NCBI GenBank assembly: GCA_026129405.1
Contig: JAHCID010000001.1
Span: 248,001-312,000, forward strand
Length of the DNA stretch: 64,000 nucleotides
DNA from: a bacterium
GTDB taxonomy: Bacteria; Desulfobacterota; Binatia; DP-6
Direction: 5' to 3'
Part shown: positions 1 to 8,443 of the stretch, piece by piece
Layout: every line of letters starts with the position of its first letter
How positions within the stretch are numbered: the stretch's first letter is position 1
Translations under genes and position numbers: made by a program
The notes under the pieces: generated by a model
The model's database searches: none
The model's input: only the letters and a program-made list of their open reading frames with translations
What the model was told of the DNA's origin: nothing

Positions 1-834
1 CACCTGGAGCACGACCGGCGCCACGGCGGGCGTGCGCACCACGGTGAGCGTGAACGCGGCGGCGAGGAAGTCGCGCGAGTAGTTGTGCCCGAACTGGGCG
101 AGCTGGAAGCCCGAGATCGCGACCTCGTGCAGGGCGCTCGTGCTGTAGCCGCCGACCAGATGCAGTATCTCGTGCGTCTGCAGGATGCGCCGGCTGCTCG
201 GGTCGATGGCGGGATGGAAGCCGACCACCGAGTCGGGATCGAGCACCTCGAGATCGAAGCCGTTGTCGACGATGAGCCGGTGGAACGCGTGGCCGAGCGT
301 GCCCGGTGCACACCCCTCGACGTCGCCGAGGCGCGTGCGCGGCATGGGCGTCTTGCGGCTGAGCTCGGGCCACCCGGGATGCCCTTCCATGGCACGGGCG
401 AGCGCGTCGCGGTGGGCCGGGGGATAGAGGGCCCCGAACGCCGCGATGCGAGGGGTGATGGTGGCCGGGTCGATGCCGTCCTCGGTGAGCTGCCACAGCG
501 CAGCACCGAGCCCGTCCGGCAGGGTGGCCGGGGTCGCGAGGCGGGCGAGGGTCGCGGCGCCGGCGGGCGGTCCATCGAAGCGCAGCGGCGTGCCGTCGAG
601 CCAGCGCGCGGCCATGTCGTCGTAGACGGCGATGGTCTCGTGCGGATCGATCCAGGCGACGCGCGCGAGCAGGACCGACGCCGCGAGCTGCTCGTCGAAC
701 ACCGCCGGATCGACGGTGTCGCCGAGCTGCGGGTCGGCGGCGCACGACGCCGCGCGCAGCGGCGCGACGTCGGACGACGGGCGCGCGACGGCGTCCTCCC
801 AGGCGGCGCGAAAGGCAGCGGGCACGATCGACAT
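1..834 (-). CDS. Coq4-family protein (3' end cut by window edge)
   Basis: The first 278 codons of a minus-strand gene are present; the stop lies beyond base 1. The frame was read by hand from an ATG at 834. Residues 221-237 contain H-E-I-L-H followed eleven residues later by E, which fits the HDxxHx11E metal-site motif of the Coq4 ubiquinone-biosynthesis family with Glu in place of the usual Asp. The surrounding text (APGTLGHAFHRLIVDNGFD before it, ISGFQLAQFGHNYSR after it) also resembles bacterial Coq4-like proteins. Coq4 proteins help organise or catalyse quinone ring modification. The first ~130 residues were not recognised. It is divergent from the alkaline phosphatase gene, with 89 bases between the two starts. 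Family assignment is fairly firm; the substrate is unknown. Confidence 0.75.
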   Translation of the reverse strand, partial: MSIVPAAFRAAWEDAVARPSSDVAPLRAASCAADPQLGDTVDPAVFDEQLAASVLLARVAWIDPHETIAVYDDMAARWLDGTPLRFDGPPAGAATLARLATPATLPDGLGAALWQLTEDGIDPATITPRIAAFGALYPPAHRDALARAMEGHPGWPELSRKTPMPRTRLGDVEGCAPGTLGHAFHRLIVDNGFDLEVLDPDSVVGFHPAIDPSSRRILQTHEILHLVGGYSTSALHEVAISGFQLAQFGHNYSRDFLAAAFTLTVVRTPAVAPVVLQV

Positions 835-905
835 GCGAACGAACCTCGGCCAGATGGCGTCCCGCCGTCAACCGCGACGCGTCACCGCTTGCATGCCGGG
901 CGCGG

Positions 906-919
906 GCAGGGATCCCTGC
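906..919. promoter_or_regulatory. 14-bp perfect palindrome before phoA
   Basis: GCAGGGATCCCTGC is a perfect palindrome ending four bases before the phoA-type ATG at 924, where a Shine-Dalgarno sequence would be expected. It may be an operator, a translation-controlling fold, or chance. The gap gene in this window has an 18-bp palindrome in the same relative position. Confidence 0.35.
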
Positions 920-923
920 GCCG

Positions 924-2486
924 ATGCATCGCCCGATACGCACCGCGACCCTGCTCCTGCTGCTCGCCGCCGCGACCCACGCCGCCGATCCGGGGCAGAA
1001 CCCCTGGTTCCGCGACGGCCGTGCCGCCGTCGCCCGGGCGCGCACCGAGGTCGGCACGACGAAGCGGGCCCGCAACGTCATCCTGTTCGTCGGCGACGGC
1101 ATGGGCATCGCCACCGTCACCGCCGCGCGCATCCGTCAGGGCCAGCTCCGCGGCGGCACGGGCGAGGAGAACTTCCTCGCCTTCGAGCGCCTGCCGTTCA
1201 CGGCGCTGTCGAAGACCTACAACACCGACTACCAGGTGCCCGACTCGGCGGGGACGATCACGGCGATGCTGACGGGCGTGAAGACGCGCGCCGGCGTGCT
1301 CGGCATCGACGACTCGATCGCCCGCGGCGACTTCGCCGGCACCGAGGCGGCGAGCGTGCCGACGCTGCTCGAGCGCGCCGAGGACGCCGGCCTGTGGACG
1401 GGCGTCGTCACCACGACGACGGTCACGCACGCGACGCCCGCCGGCACCTACGCCCACACCCCGGACCGCGACTGGGAGGGCGATGCGAAGATGCCCGAGG
1501 CGGCGCGCGCCGCCGGCTTCCCCGACATCGCCCGCCAGCTCGTCGAGTCCCCGCACGGCGACGGCCCCGAGATCGTGCTGGGCGGCGGCCGCGCCTTCTT
1601 CCAGCCGACGACGGCCGCCGATCCCGAATACCCCGAGCGCACGGGCACCCGCCTCGACGGTCGCGACCTCGTCGGCGAGTGGCAGGCGAAGCGCCCCGGC
1701 AGCGCCTACGTCTGGAACCGCGAGGGCCTCCTCGCCCTCGACCTCGGCCAGGCCACCCGCGTCCTCGGGCTCTTCGAGCCGAGCCACATGCAGTTCGAGG
1801 ACGACCGCGCCCGCGACGCGGCGGGCGAGCCGTCGCTGTCCGAGATGACCGCGGCGGCCATCACGCTGCTGTCGCGCGCCCCGAAGGGCTACTTCCTGCT
1901 CGTCGAAGGCGGCCGCATCGACCACGGCCACCACGCCAGCAACGCCCACCGCGCGCTCGGCGACACGATCGAGCTGTCGAACGCCGTGCGCGTGGCGCTG
2001 GAGAAGACGCAGGGCACCGACACCCTGATCGTCGTCACCGCCGACCACTCGCACACGCTCAGCATGGCGGGCTACCCGCGGCGCGGGAACCCGATCCTCG
2101 GCCTGGTCTCGGGCTCGTCCGGCGAGGGCGGTCCGAGCCCCGGCCCGGCGAAGGACCTCACCGGCAAGCCGTACACGACGCTCAGCTACGCCAACGGCCC
2201 CGGCTACCCCGGCGCCTCCGATTCGCAGCCCGAGGGCCCGAAGACGTTCCCGCACCCGGCGAAGTCGTTCCAGGGGGTCACCAGGGGTCGGCCGGACCTG
2301 ACCCACGTCGACACGACGGCGCCCGGCTACCTGCAGGAGGCGACGGTGCCGCTCGGCTCGGAGACCCACGGCGGCGAGGACGTCGTCGTCTGGGCCGGCG
2401 GCCCGAGCGCGGCGCTGTTCCACGGCACCCGCGAGCAGAGCTACGTCTACCACGTCATGGCCGCGGCGCTGGGGCTCGATCGCTAG
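924..2486 (+). CDS. phoA: Alkaline phosphatase, PhoA family
   Basis: 520 residues with a signal peptide (about residues 1-20, ending THA-A), so the protein is exported. It hydrolyses phosphomonoesters at a two-zinc/one-magnesium site. The ligand set is complete: D58 in FVGDGMG, nucleophile S108 in PDSAGT, THATPAGTYAHT, EGGRIDHGHH, TADHSHT and ETHGGEDV. The length suits a PhoA-type enzyme. The ATG at 924 gives an intact signal peptide. The gene converges on the neighbouring secreted-protein operon so tightly that the two stop codons share bases 2484-2485. No recognisable Pho box was seen. A second, unrelated alkaline phosphatase (PhoD type) lies at 54039-56258. Confidence 0.93.
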   Translation: MHRPIRTATLLLLLAAATHAADPGQNPWFRDGRAAVARARTEVGTTKRARNVILFVGDGMGIATVTAARIRQGQLRGGTGEENFLAFERLPFTALSKTYNTDYQVPDSAGTITAMLTGVKTRAGVLGIDDSIARGDFAGTEAASVPTLLERAEDAGLWTGVVTTTTVTHATPAGTYAHTPDRDWEGDAKMPEAARAAGFPDIARQLVESPHGDGPEIVLGGGRAFFQPTTAADPEYPERTGTRLDGRDLVGEWQAKRPGSAYVWNREGLLALDLGQATRVLGLFEPSHMQFEDDRARDAAGEPSLSEMTAAAITLLSRAPKGYFLLVEGGRIDHGHHASNAHRALGDTIELSNAVRVALEKTQGTDTLIVVTADHSHTLSMAGYPRRGNPILGLVSGSSGEGGPSPGPAKDLTGKPYTTLSYANGPGYPGASDSQPEGPKTFPHPAKSFQGVTRGRPDLTHVDTTAPGYLQEATVPLGSETHGGEDVVVWAGGPSAALFHGTREQSYVYHVMAAALGLDR

Positions 2487-5062
2487 GGTTCCTCCGGGTC
2501 CGGGAACTTCCCCTCGCAGGTCGGCAGGTACATCGCCTCGCCGGCCATCGCCCACACGAGGATGTCGGAGCTCGGCACGAAGCCCGTCGCCGAGGCGACG
2601 ATGCGGATCCACAGGGCCGGGCGGCTGGCGACGAAGAAGTCGTCGTAGTGCACCGTGCAGTGCGCCGTGGTCTGGCCGTTCGCGAGGAAGAGGCGGGAGC
2701 CGCTCACGGTCGCGTCGGCGCAGGTGAGGAACGTCTTCAGCCCGATGCCGCGGCCGCCGATGATGCCGGTCGAGTTCTCACCGATGTCGATCGCCCACCA
2801 CTGCGCGGTGCCGTCGCTGCCGAAGCTGACGGGCGTCGTGGTGACGGTGAAGTCGATGGCGATGTCCTGGTCGCGCCAGTCGTTCCGCGGCGCGCCCGGG
2901 TTGAGGCCGCCGGGGCGGCGCACGTCGGTCACCGTGAAGGCGACCTGGCCGTTGCTGGGTGGGATGCAGCCGGTCGACGACGCCCCCGTGACCACGATCG
3001 GGTTGATGAGATAGTGGTGCGGCTGCGACGGGTCCGTCAGCTTCGACACGATCGGCGCGGCGCACGCGGGCGGGACGGGGCCGAAGTTCTCCGAGCCCAG
3101 ATAGCCCGCCGGGGCGCGGTTCTCGCTGAGACACGTGCCGCAGCTGCAGTCGTCGAAGACGTTCGCCGTCGCGCCGAGCGTGGTCGTGTGCGCCGGCGCG
3201 CGGCAGCGGCCGGGGCACGCCTCGTCGCCGTCGATCGCGGACGCGTCGCACTCCTCGACGCTCGCGTCGAAGACGCCGTCGCCGCAGCCGCACCACGACC
3301 TCGCCGCGGCCGCCGACGTCGTGACGCCGTCCTTCACCAGCTCGTCGACGTACGCGACGGTCTGCGGCGCCGGCGTCGCCAGCGCGCAGAACGGCTGCTC
3401 GCCCACCTGGATCCCCGCGAGGTTGCGCCCGCGGACGTGGCGCGCGGCGAAGGTCGTGCACGCCTCCATCGCCGCCTCCGCCTCGTCCGCGTTGCCGGCA
3501 GCGCCCACGCTCGCCTGCAGACCCTTCAGGTAGTCGAGCGACATCTCGCGGCACCAGTCGGCGGCGTGGGCCTCGTGGAAGACGCGCGCGAGACTCGTCG
3601 ACGGCACGTCGGCGACCGCCGACGTCGGCCACGGCAGCGGCGGATCGATGAACGACGACAGCGGCGTCTTGCCGGCGTAGCGGCCGTTGGGCGCGAAATC
3701 GAGGATCGCCGGCAGCGCACCGCTGGCCGCTTGGAGCCCGGTCGGGTCCATCACCGACCAGAGCTGGATCTCGCCGAGCACCTTCATGAGATCCATGCGG
3801 TGACGCAGCACGCGCTGGGCGCAGGCGGCCGGATCGCCGGTGCAGTCCGGGACGAGGCCGCTCACGATGGCGGGGATGGCCTTGCCGATGAGGTCGATGT
3901 CGAGCGTGATGTGCTGCTGGAAGCCGTTCTCGTCCTTGTAGTCGAGCGCCGCCCCGGCGCGCAGCGCACGGTTCGTCGCGCGCTGCGCGAAGCAGTCGGT
4001 GACGACGTTCACCCGCCGCAGCGACGGGTCCATCGGCTCGGCCGCGCCGAGCGCCGCCGTGCCGAAGGCCTCGTAGACGTCCCGCACCCCGGAGGCGGTG
4101 CACGAGAACAGCTCGTGGAACTGCTCGGGGTAGCCGCCGCCGAAGAGCTCGACGAGGTAGTCGTCGCCGATCGCGGGGATCGGCACGGGCTGGTGCGGAC
4201 GCCGCCAGCGCACCTCGAAGTCGGGCGCGCACATGGCGTCGTTCACCTCGCTGCCGAGCTTGCCCTCGAGCGAGCCGCGCGCGCCGTGGATCAGACCCGA
4301 GAAGATGCCCACCGCCAGCTCGCCCCACGGGTCGGCGTGGAACTCGGGCGGATCCGGCGACCCCCAGCGCTCCCACATGTGGCCCATCGACCAGGCGTCC
4401 TGCAGGAAGTGGTGGCCGACGGCCTCGAGCACCAGCGCCTCCTTCTCGCAGGCGACGAGGACGTCCGTGAAGCGGTTGCGCGCCGTGCCGAGCCGCTCGG
4501 CGACCGCCCGGCACTCCTTCGCCCGGGCCACGGCGAGCGCGTGATAGTGCGCGTAGAACTCGCCCGACTGCGGCGGGAAGTGGTTCGAGTTGAGCGCACC
4601 CATGTGCGTCTCGAAGGTGTGGCAGACGTTGGGCGCGATGGGGCCGTTCGCGCCGGGGCCGAGCGGGCAGTCCTCGTTGCCGCGCGCCCAGTCCCACAGC
4701 GAGTACGAGAAGTCCGGCAGCTGCGCGAACTCGCCGGCGGTGCGTGGCCCCGGCCGGTCGAGCACGCGCTTGGCCTGGCGGAAGTCGACCGGCCACAGCG
4801 CCGGCTCCGGCGAGCCCGCGACGGGAACGGTCTCGTTGCCCGTGAAGGCGCGCAGCGTGAACGGCTCCGCCGCCGCCGCCGGCAGCCCCGCCAGCTCCAC
4901 CGTCTTCACCCAGAGCTGGCGATGCTCGTCGTGCGCGTCGATCCAGCGGCCGCGCGCGGACTGGAAGCCCTGCTCGCACGGCGCGGGTGCGTTGCACTTC
5001 GACTCGTAGGCGCCGGCCGGCCCGGCGAGCGCGAGGACGAGGAGGATCAGCGCGCGACGCAT
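2483..5062 (-). CDS. Secreted zinc phospholipase C/S1-P1-like protein with Cys-rich region
   Basis: 859 residues with a signal peptide (MRRALILLVLALAGPAGA). The N-terminal half has H218-x3-D222 and H228, then H242. The spacings 4, 6 and 14 are those I recall for zinc ligands H118, D122, H128 and H142 of Bacillus cereus phospholipase C. Further histidines (148, 153, 161, 172, 174) lie upstream. Residues 591-644 form a Cys-rich CGDG...EECD segment, and the C-terminal ~200 residues look like a beta-rich domain. Third gene of a minus-strand operon: its ATG overlaps the previous stop (TGATG at 5064-5060). A longer open frame upstream is a shadow, because the true start carries the signal peptide. 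The phosphodiesterase/nuclease-type fold is an inference from spacing; substrate unknown. Confidence 0.6.
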   Translation of the reverse strand: MRRALILLVLALAGPAGAYESKCNAPAPCEQGFQSARGRWIDAHDEHRQLWVKTVELAGLPAAAAEPFTLRAFTGNETVPVAGSPEPALWPVDFRQAKRVLDRPGPRTAGEFAQLPDFSYSLWDWARGNEDCPLGPGANGPIAPNVCHTFETHMGALNSNHFPPQSGEFYAHYHALAVARAKECRAVAERLGTARNRFTDVLVACEKEALVLEAVGHHFLQDAWSMGHMWERWGSPDPPEFHADPWGELAVGIFSGLIHGARGSLEGKLGSEVNDAMCAPDFEVRWRRPHQPVPIPAIGDDYLVELFGGGYPEQFHELFSCTASGVRDVYEAFGTAALGAAEPMDPSLRRVNVVTDCFAQRATNRALRAGAALDYKDENGFQQHITLDIDLIGKAIPAIVSGLVPDCTGDPAACAQRVLRHRMDLMKVLGEIQLWSVMDPTGLQAASGALPAILDFAPNGRYAGKTPLSSFIDPPLPWPTSAVADVPSTSLARVFHEAHAADWCREMSLDYLKGLQASVGAAGNADEAEAAMEACTTFAARHVRGRNLAGIQVGEQPFCALATPAPQTVAYVDELVKDGVTTSAAAARSWCGCGDGVFDASVEECDASAIDGDEACPGRCRAPAHTTTLGATANVFDDCSCGTCLSENRAPAGYLGSENFGPVPPACAAPIVSKLTDPSQPHHYLINPIVVTGASSTGCIPPSNGQVAFTVTDVRRPGGLNPGAPRNDWRDQDIAIDFTVTTTPVSFGSDGTAQWWAIDIGENSTGIIGGRGIGLKTFLTCADATVSGSRLFLANGQTTAHCTVHYDDFFVASRPALWIRIVASATGFVPSSDILVWAMAGEAMYLPTCEGKFPDPEEP

Positions 5063-6183
5063 CAGTCGTTCCCCAGCAGCGCGGCGACGCCCGGGAAGCA
5101 GGACGCGTCGGTGAAGTAGGTGGTGCGGAATGCCAGCATCGCCGAGGCGCCGGCCTGCCGCTGCGCCTCGTAGGCCGCGAAGCAGGCCGCCGGGCAGCAG
5201 CGCTCCGTCTCGAGCCACGGCTGCCCGGTCGTGCAGTGCGGCGCGGAGCGGGCGCAGTCGTCGAGCACGCGGTCGGGCGGCGACACGCACGCGGTGATCC
5301 AGCCGGTGCAGCGTGCGACGGCCGTCAGCGGATCGGCCGGCGCGTCGGGCACCGTCAGCATGCCGCCGGGGCCGACGTTCAGGTAGCGGGTGCCGTCCTC
5401 GGTCTGCGGCAGCGGCAGCGTCGACGGATCGGGCGGCGGCGGCAGCGAGAAGGCGACGGTCTTGCCGATGCTCGCCGGGATCGCCGTGCACGCGCACTGC
5501 CCCGCGGCGAGGTCGCACTGCTGCCCGCCGGCGCAGCCCGACGGCGCCGCGAACAGGTCGCACGGCTCGCCCGCATCGATCGTGCCGTTGCCGCAGACGC
5601 CGGCCGGCAGGGTCGTGGTCGTGCTGGTGCTGGTCGACGTCGTCGTGGTCGCCGGGGCCAGCGTCGACGAGGTGGTCGTGGTCGCGGGCGGATCGACGCA
5701 GGCGCAGCGCGCGTCGTCGCAGGTCTGCCCCGCCGTGCAGCCCGCACCCTGGTCGCAGGCCTCGCCCCCGGCGGTGTCGACGGCGCCGTCGCCGCAGCGC
5801 GAGCGCACGGCGCGGAAGCGCACCGCCTTCTGCTTCTTCGCCTTGCGCACGCCGGTCATGGTGTCGCAGGCGGGCGCGGCGATGGTCGCCTGGAGCTTCA
5901 CCGCCCGCGCGGAGCCGCACCGGGCCCAGCGCGCGCGGACGACGGTGCCCTTCTTCGTCGCCTTCAGCTTGACGCGCGCGGGCGCGCAGCCGCTGTCGAT
6001 GCCGACCTGCCCGGCGGCGATCGCGACGGCGTCGAAGCGCGGCGAGCCGGCCTCGGCGACGAGCGGGCCGCCCTCGAGGACGAGGAAGCGGCCGCCCGCA
6101 CACGGCTCGGGCTTCGGGCGCTTCGCCGCGACCGCCGGGTGGACGGCGTGCACGACGACGAGCAGCAGGAGCGCGAGGCGCAT
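5062..6183 (-). CDS. Secreted modular protein with CGDG-type Cys repeats and Thr-rich linker
   Basis: 373 residues. The signal peptide covers about residues 1-20 (ends VAA). Residues 28-128 form a beta-rich basic module (VKLKATKKGTVVRARW). Two cysteine segments follow: residues 130-162 (CGDGAVDTAGGEACD) and from 197 (CGNGTIDAGEPCD). They are joined by a Thr/Ser linker at about 168-191. The C-terminal ~140 residues hold six cysteines and no recognised motif. The cysteine pattern resembles the Myxococcus cysteine-rich repeat. Middle gene of three; both junctions are TGATG stop/start overlaps, implying coupled translation. A cell-surface structural or binding role is plausible, but no enzyme motif is visible. 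Confidence 0.6.
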   Translation of the reverse strand: MRLALLLLVVVHAVHPAVAAKRPKPEPCAGGRFLVLEGGPLVAEAGSPRFDAVAIAAGQVGIDSGCAPARVKLKATKKGTVVRARWARCGSARAVKLQATIAAPACDTMTGVRKAKKQKAVRFRAVRSRCGDGAVDTAGGEACDQGAGCTAGQTCDDARCACVDPPATTTTSSTLAPATTTTSTSTSTTTTLPAGVCGNGTIDAGEPCDLFAAPSGCAGGQQCDLAAGQCACTAIPASIGKTVAFSLPPPPDPSTLPLPQTEDGTRYLNVGPGGMLTVPDAPADPLTAVARCTGWITACVSPPDRVLDDCARSAPHCTTGQPWLETERCCPAACFAAYEAQRQAGASAMLAFRTTYFTDASCFPGVAALLGND

Positions 6184-8315
6184 CACGGTGCGGCCGTGCG
6201 GCCGAGCGCCTTCAGGTCGGCGACCAGCGTCCCGAGCGCCTCGGCGAGTCGGGCGCGCTCCGCCTCGGGCAGCGCCTTCGCCACCTTCTTGGAGCGCAGC
6301 TTCTTGCCGAACACCGTGAGTGCCTTGGCCGCCTTGCGGAGCGACGCCCGGGCCGGCTTCGTCTTGCCGGCGCCGAGGTGCACCCGCGCCTTCTCGATCG
6401 CCGCGCCGGCGGCCTTCACCTTGGCGAGGAGCTGCGTCCGCGGCTTGCCGGCCGCGAGCCCCTCCGTCTGCGTGAAGAGCGCCGCCACCCGACACGCCGC
6501 CGCGTCGAGCGTGGCTCCCGCCTCGCAGCCCGGATCCGGCAGCGTCGTCGTGGTCGTGCCGCCGGGCGGCACCGTGGTGGTGGTGGAGACGCTCGGCACC
6601 TCGAGGACGACCGCCGCGCCGACGCCGTGGGCGTAGGCGAGCGGCTGGTCGATGAGGATCGAGCCGAAGCCGGTCACGAAGCGTCGCTCCTCGCTCGACG
6701 TGCCGGGGTCGACGAGGACCGCGTCGCCGACGGTGAAGATCGACGAGTCGAGGACGTCGAGCTCGGCGTCGCCGGCCGCGGCCGGCGACTTCAGCATCGT
6801 GCCGTTCGGGTCGGCGCGGATGATGGGCTCGTCGGCGAGGTGGATCCTGACCAGCGCCGGGCCGACGGCGAGCACGTCGCCGGTGACGCCCGCGACGGTG
6901 ATCTGCTCCGCGTTCTCGGTGCAGGGATCGACGATCAGCTCGTCGCCGAGCTGGATGCCCGCCGCCGACTTCACCGGCAGCGCGCTGCCGGTCGTCGTCT
7001 GCTTCACGAAGGTCACGATCTCCTGCCCGCACGCCTCGGTCGGCGGCGGCGTGGTCGTGGTCGGCGTGCCGACGGGGATGATCTGGATCTGCTTCGTGGC
7101 CACGACGTCACGGCTGTCGAAGAACGGGCTGCGCCCGTACAGCGTGACCCGGAGGTTCATCGCGCCCGGCCCCGTGCCGCGGATCGGCGTGTCGAACGTG
7201 CGCACCTCGCCCGGCCCCATCGAGAAGCCCGGCTGCTGCGGCACCGGCGTCGCGTTGCCCGTGATCTCGGCGAAGCCGCCGCCCGAGGGCCGATTCAGCT
7301 GCACGACCTGCGTCGTCGCCGGGTAGAAGGTGAGCTCGTCGATGGTTCCCGCGACGCCCGCGCTCGTGGTGGCGACGATGACGCGGACCGTGCCGTCCTC
7401 GTCGACGCGCAGCAGATCGTCGCCGCCGAGCAGCTCGATCGTCACCGCGACCTGCGGACGCGGCACGCGCTGGACGGCGAGCTCCTTGTCGGCGTCGGCG
7501 ATCGTCACCGCGCGCGGCGGCCACGGCGTCAGCGCCTGCCGCACCTTCGCGCCGGCGGCGGGCAGCGAGCCGTGGAAGGTGTAGACGTCCCAGGCGCCGT
7601 TCGGGAGCCAGTTCGAGTAGCTCGGCTGCGAGCCCTGCATGACGACGCACTCGGGCACGATGCGGTCCGGCAGCCAGCTGATGGGGCTGATGCAGGCGGA
7701 GCGCACCGGGTCGGCGTCGTGGCGGACGGCGAGCGCACCGCCCGCCGGACGGCCGTCGATGGGATCGGAGGTCTGGAGGCTGAGCTTCCAGAGCTCGGGG
7801 CGGACGCCGACGAGATAGCTGGCCGCCTGCTGCGGGGAGCTGCCCGAGGTGAGGAAGAAGTTCACCAGCTTCCATTGCCCCGGGGAGCGCATGTCGAAGT
7901 TCGACGGATCGTAGCGCAGGGCGCAGGAGCCCGGCGTGCCGGTGATGGGACGCGTCGGCGTGCCGGCGCTCTCGAGGCCCGCGTAGCTCGTGCACACGCC
8001 CTCCGGGTCGAGGCTCAGCCCCGAGCCGAAGAGCCGCCAGCCGACGCCCCAGTAGGAGCAGGCGAGGTCGCCGCAGACGTTCGCGGTCCCGAAGCGGGCG
8101 ATGCCGACGTCGTGGGCCAGCGCGAACTTCGGATTCTGCGTCGTCGTCTCGACGACGGTCGGCGTCTGGTAGATGCAGTCCTCGCCCAGGTTCGCGAGCG
8201 TGTAGAGCGTGCACTCGGGGTCGGGCGGCGGCAGCGGCGGCAGCGGTCCGGCCGCGCGCGCGGCGGTGGCGAGGAGAACGACGAAGAGGACGGTCGACAG
8301 GAAACGCGGAACCAT
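6183..8315 (-). CDS. Large secreted protein with internal repeats and helical C terminus
   Basis: 710 residues, first gene of the secreted-protein operon. Signal peptide about 1-21 (LLATAARA). Residues ~25-410 are an unrecognised, probably beta-rich region. A Thr/Pro linker (TPTTTTPPP) leads to two tandem repeats of about 60 residues, each containing a 'K-S-A-A ... GD ... VDP ... EE/EQ' pattern (LGDELIVDPCTENAEQI; VGDAVLVDPGTSSEERR). A second linker (STTTTVPPGGTTTTTLP) precedes a Lys/Ala-rich helical C terminus of about 100 residues. No catalytic motif was seen. It is divergent from the P450 gene, with 128 bases between starts. The linker style suggests an extracellular multidomain protein. 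Confidence 0.6.
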   Translation of the reverse strand: MVPRFLSTVLFVVLLATAARAAGPLPPLPPPDPECTLYTLANLGEDCIYQTPTVVETTTQNPKFALAHDVGIARFGTANVCGDLACSYWGVGWRLFGSGLSLDPEGVCTSYAGLESAGTPTRPITGTPGSCALRYDPSNFDMRSPGQWKLVNFFLTSGSSPQQAASYLVGVRPELWKLSLQTSDPIDGRPAGGALAVRHDADPVRSACISPISWLPDRIVPECVVMQGSQPSYSNWLPNGAWDVYTFHGSLPAAGAKVRQALTPWPPRAVTIADADKELAVQRVPRPQVAVTIELLGGDDLLRVDEDGTVRVIVATTSAGVAGTIDELTFYPATTQVVQLNRPSGGGFAEITGNATPVPQQPGFSMGPGEVRTFDTPIRGTGPGAMNLRVTLYGRSPFFDSRDVVATKQIQIIPVGTPTTTTPPPTEACGQEIVTFVKQTTTGSALPVKSAAGIQLGDELIVDPCTENAEQITVAGVTGDVLAVGPALVRIHLADEPIIRADPNGTMLKSPAAAGDAELDVLDSSIFTVGDAVLVDPGTSSEERRFVTGFGSILIDQPLAYAHGVGAAVVLEVPSVSTTTTVPPGGTTTTTLPDPGCEAGATLDAAACRVAALFTQTEGLAAGKPRTQLLAKVKAAGAAIEKARVHLGAGKTKPARASLRKAAKALTVFGKKLRSKKVAKALPEAERARLAEALGTLVADLKALGRTAAP

Positions 8316-8443
8316 GGCCGTGCGCGAGCGTACCGGAGCGTCCTGTTCGGCGGCGATCGGAACTTTTGCGTATGTCGTGGCGCAGTCGCCCGGGCAACGC
8401 GCATGCTTGTCGCACGCGAGAAGCAGGTGCTACGCGCGACGCC

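Noticed and set aside
632-5119. A 1495-codon open frame on the plus strand, opposite the secreted-protein genes
   Set aside because: Extreme Arg/Ala/Gly composition without domains or hydrophobic pattern; the opposite strand has signal peptides and known motifs. Long antisense frames are expected at this GC content.
8359-8365. GGAACTT upstream of the P450 gene, like a sigma-E -35 element
   Set aside because: No convincing -10 partner at the expected distance; a seven-base match alone is weak.
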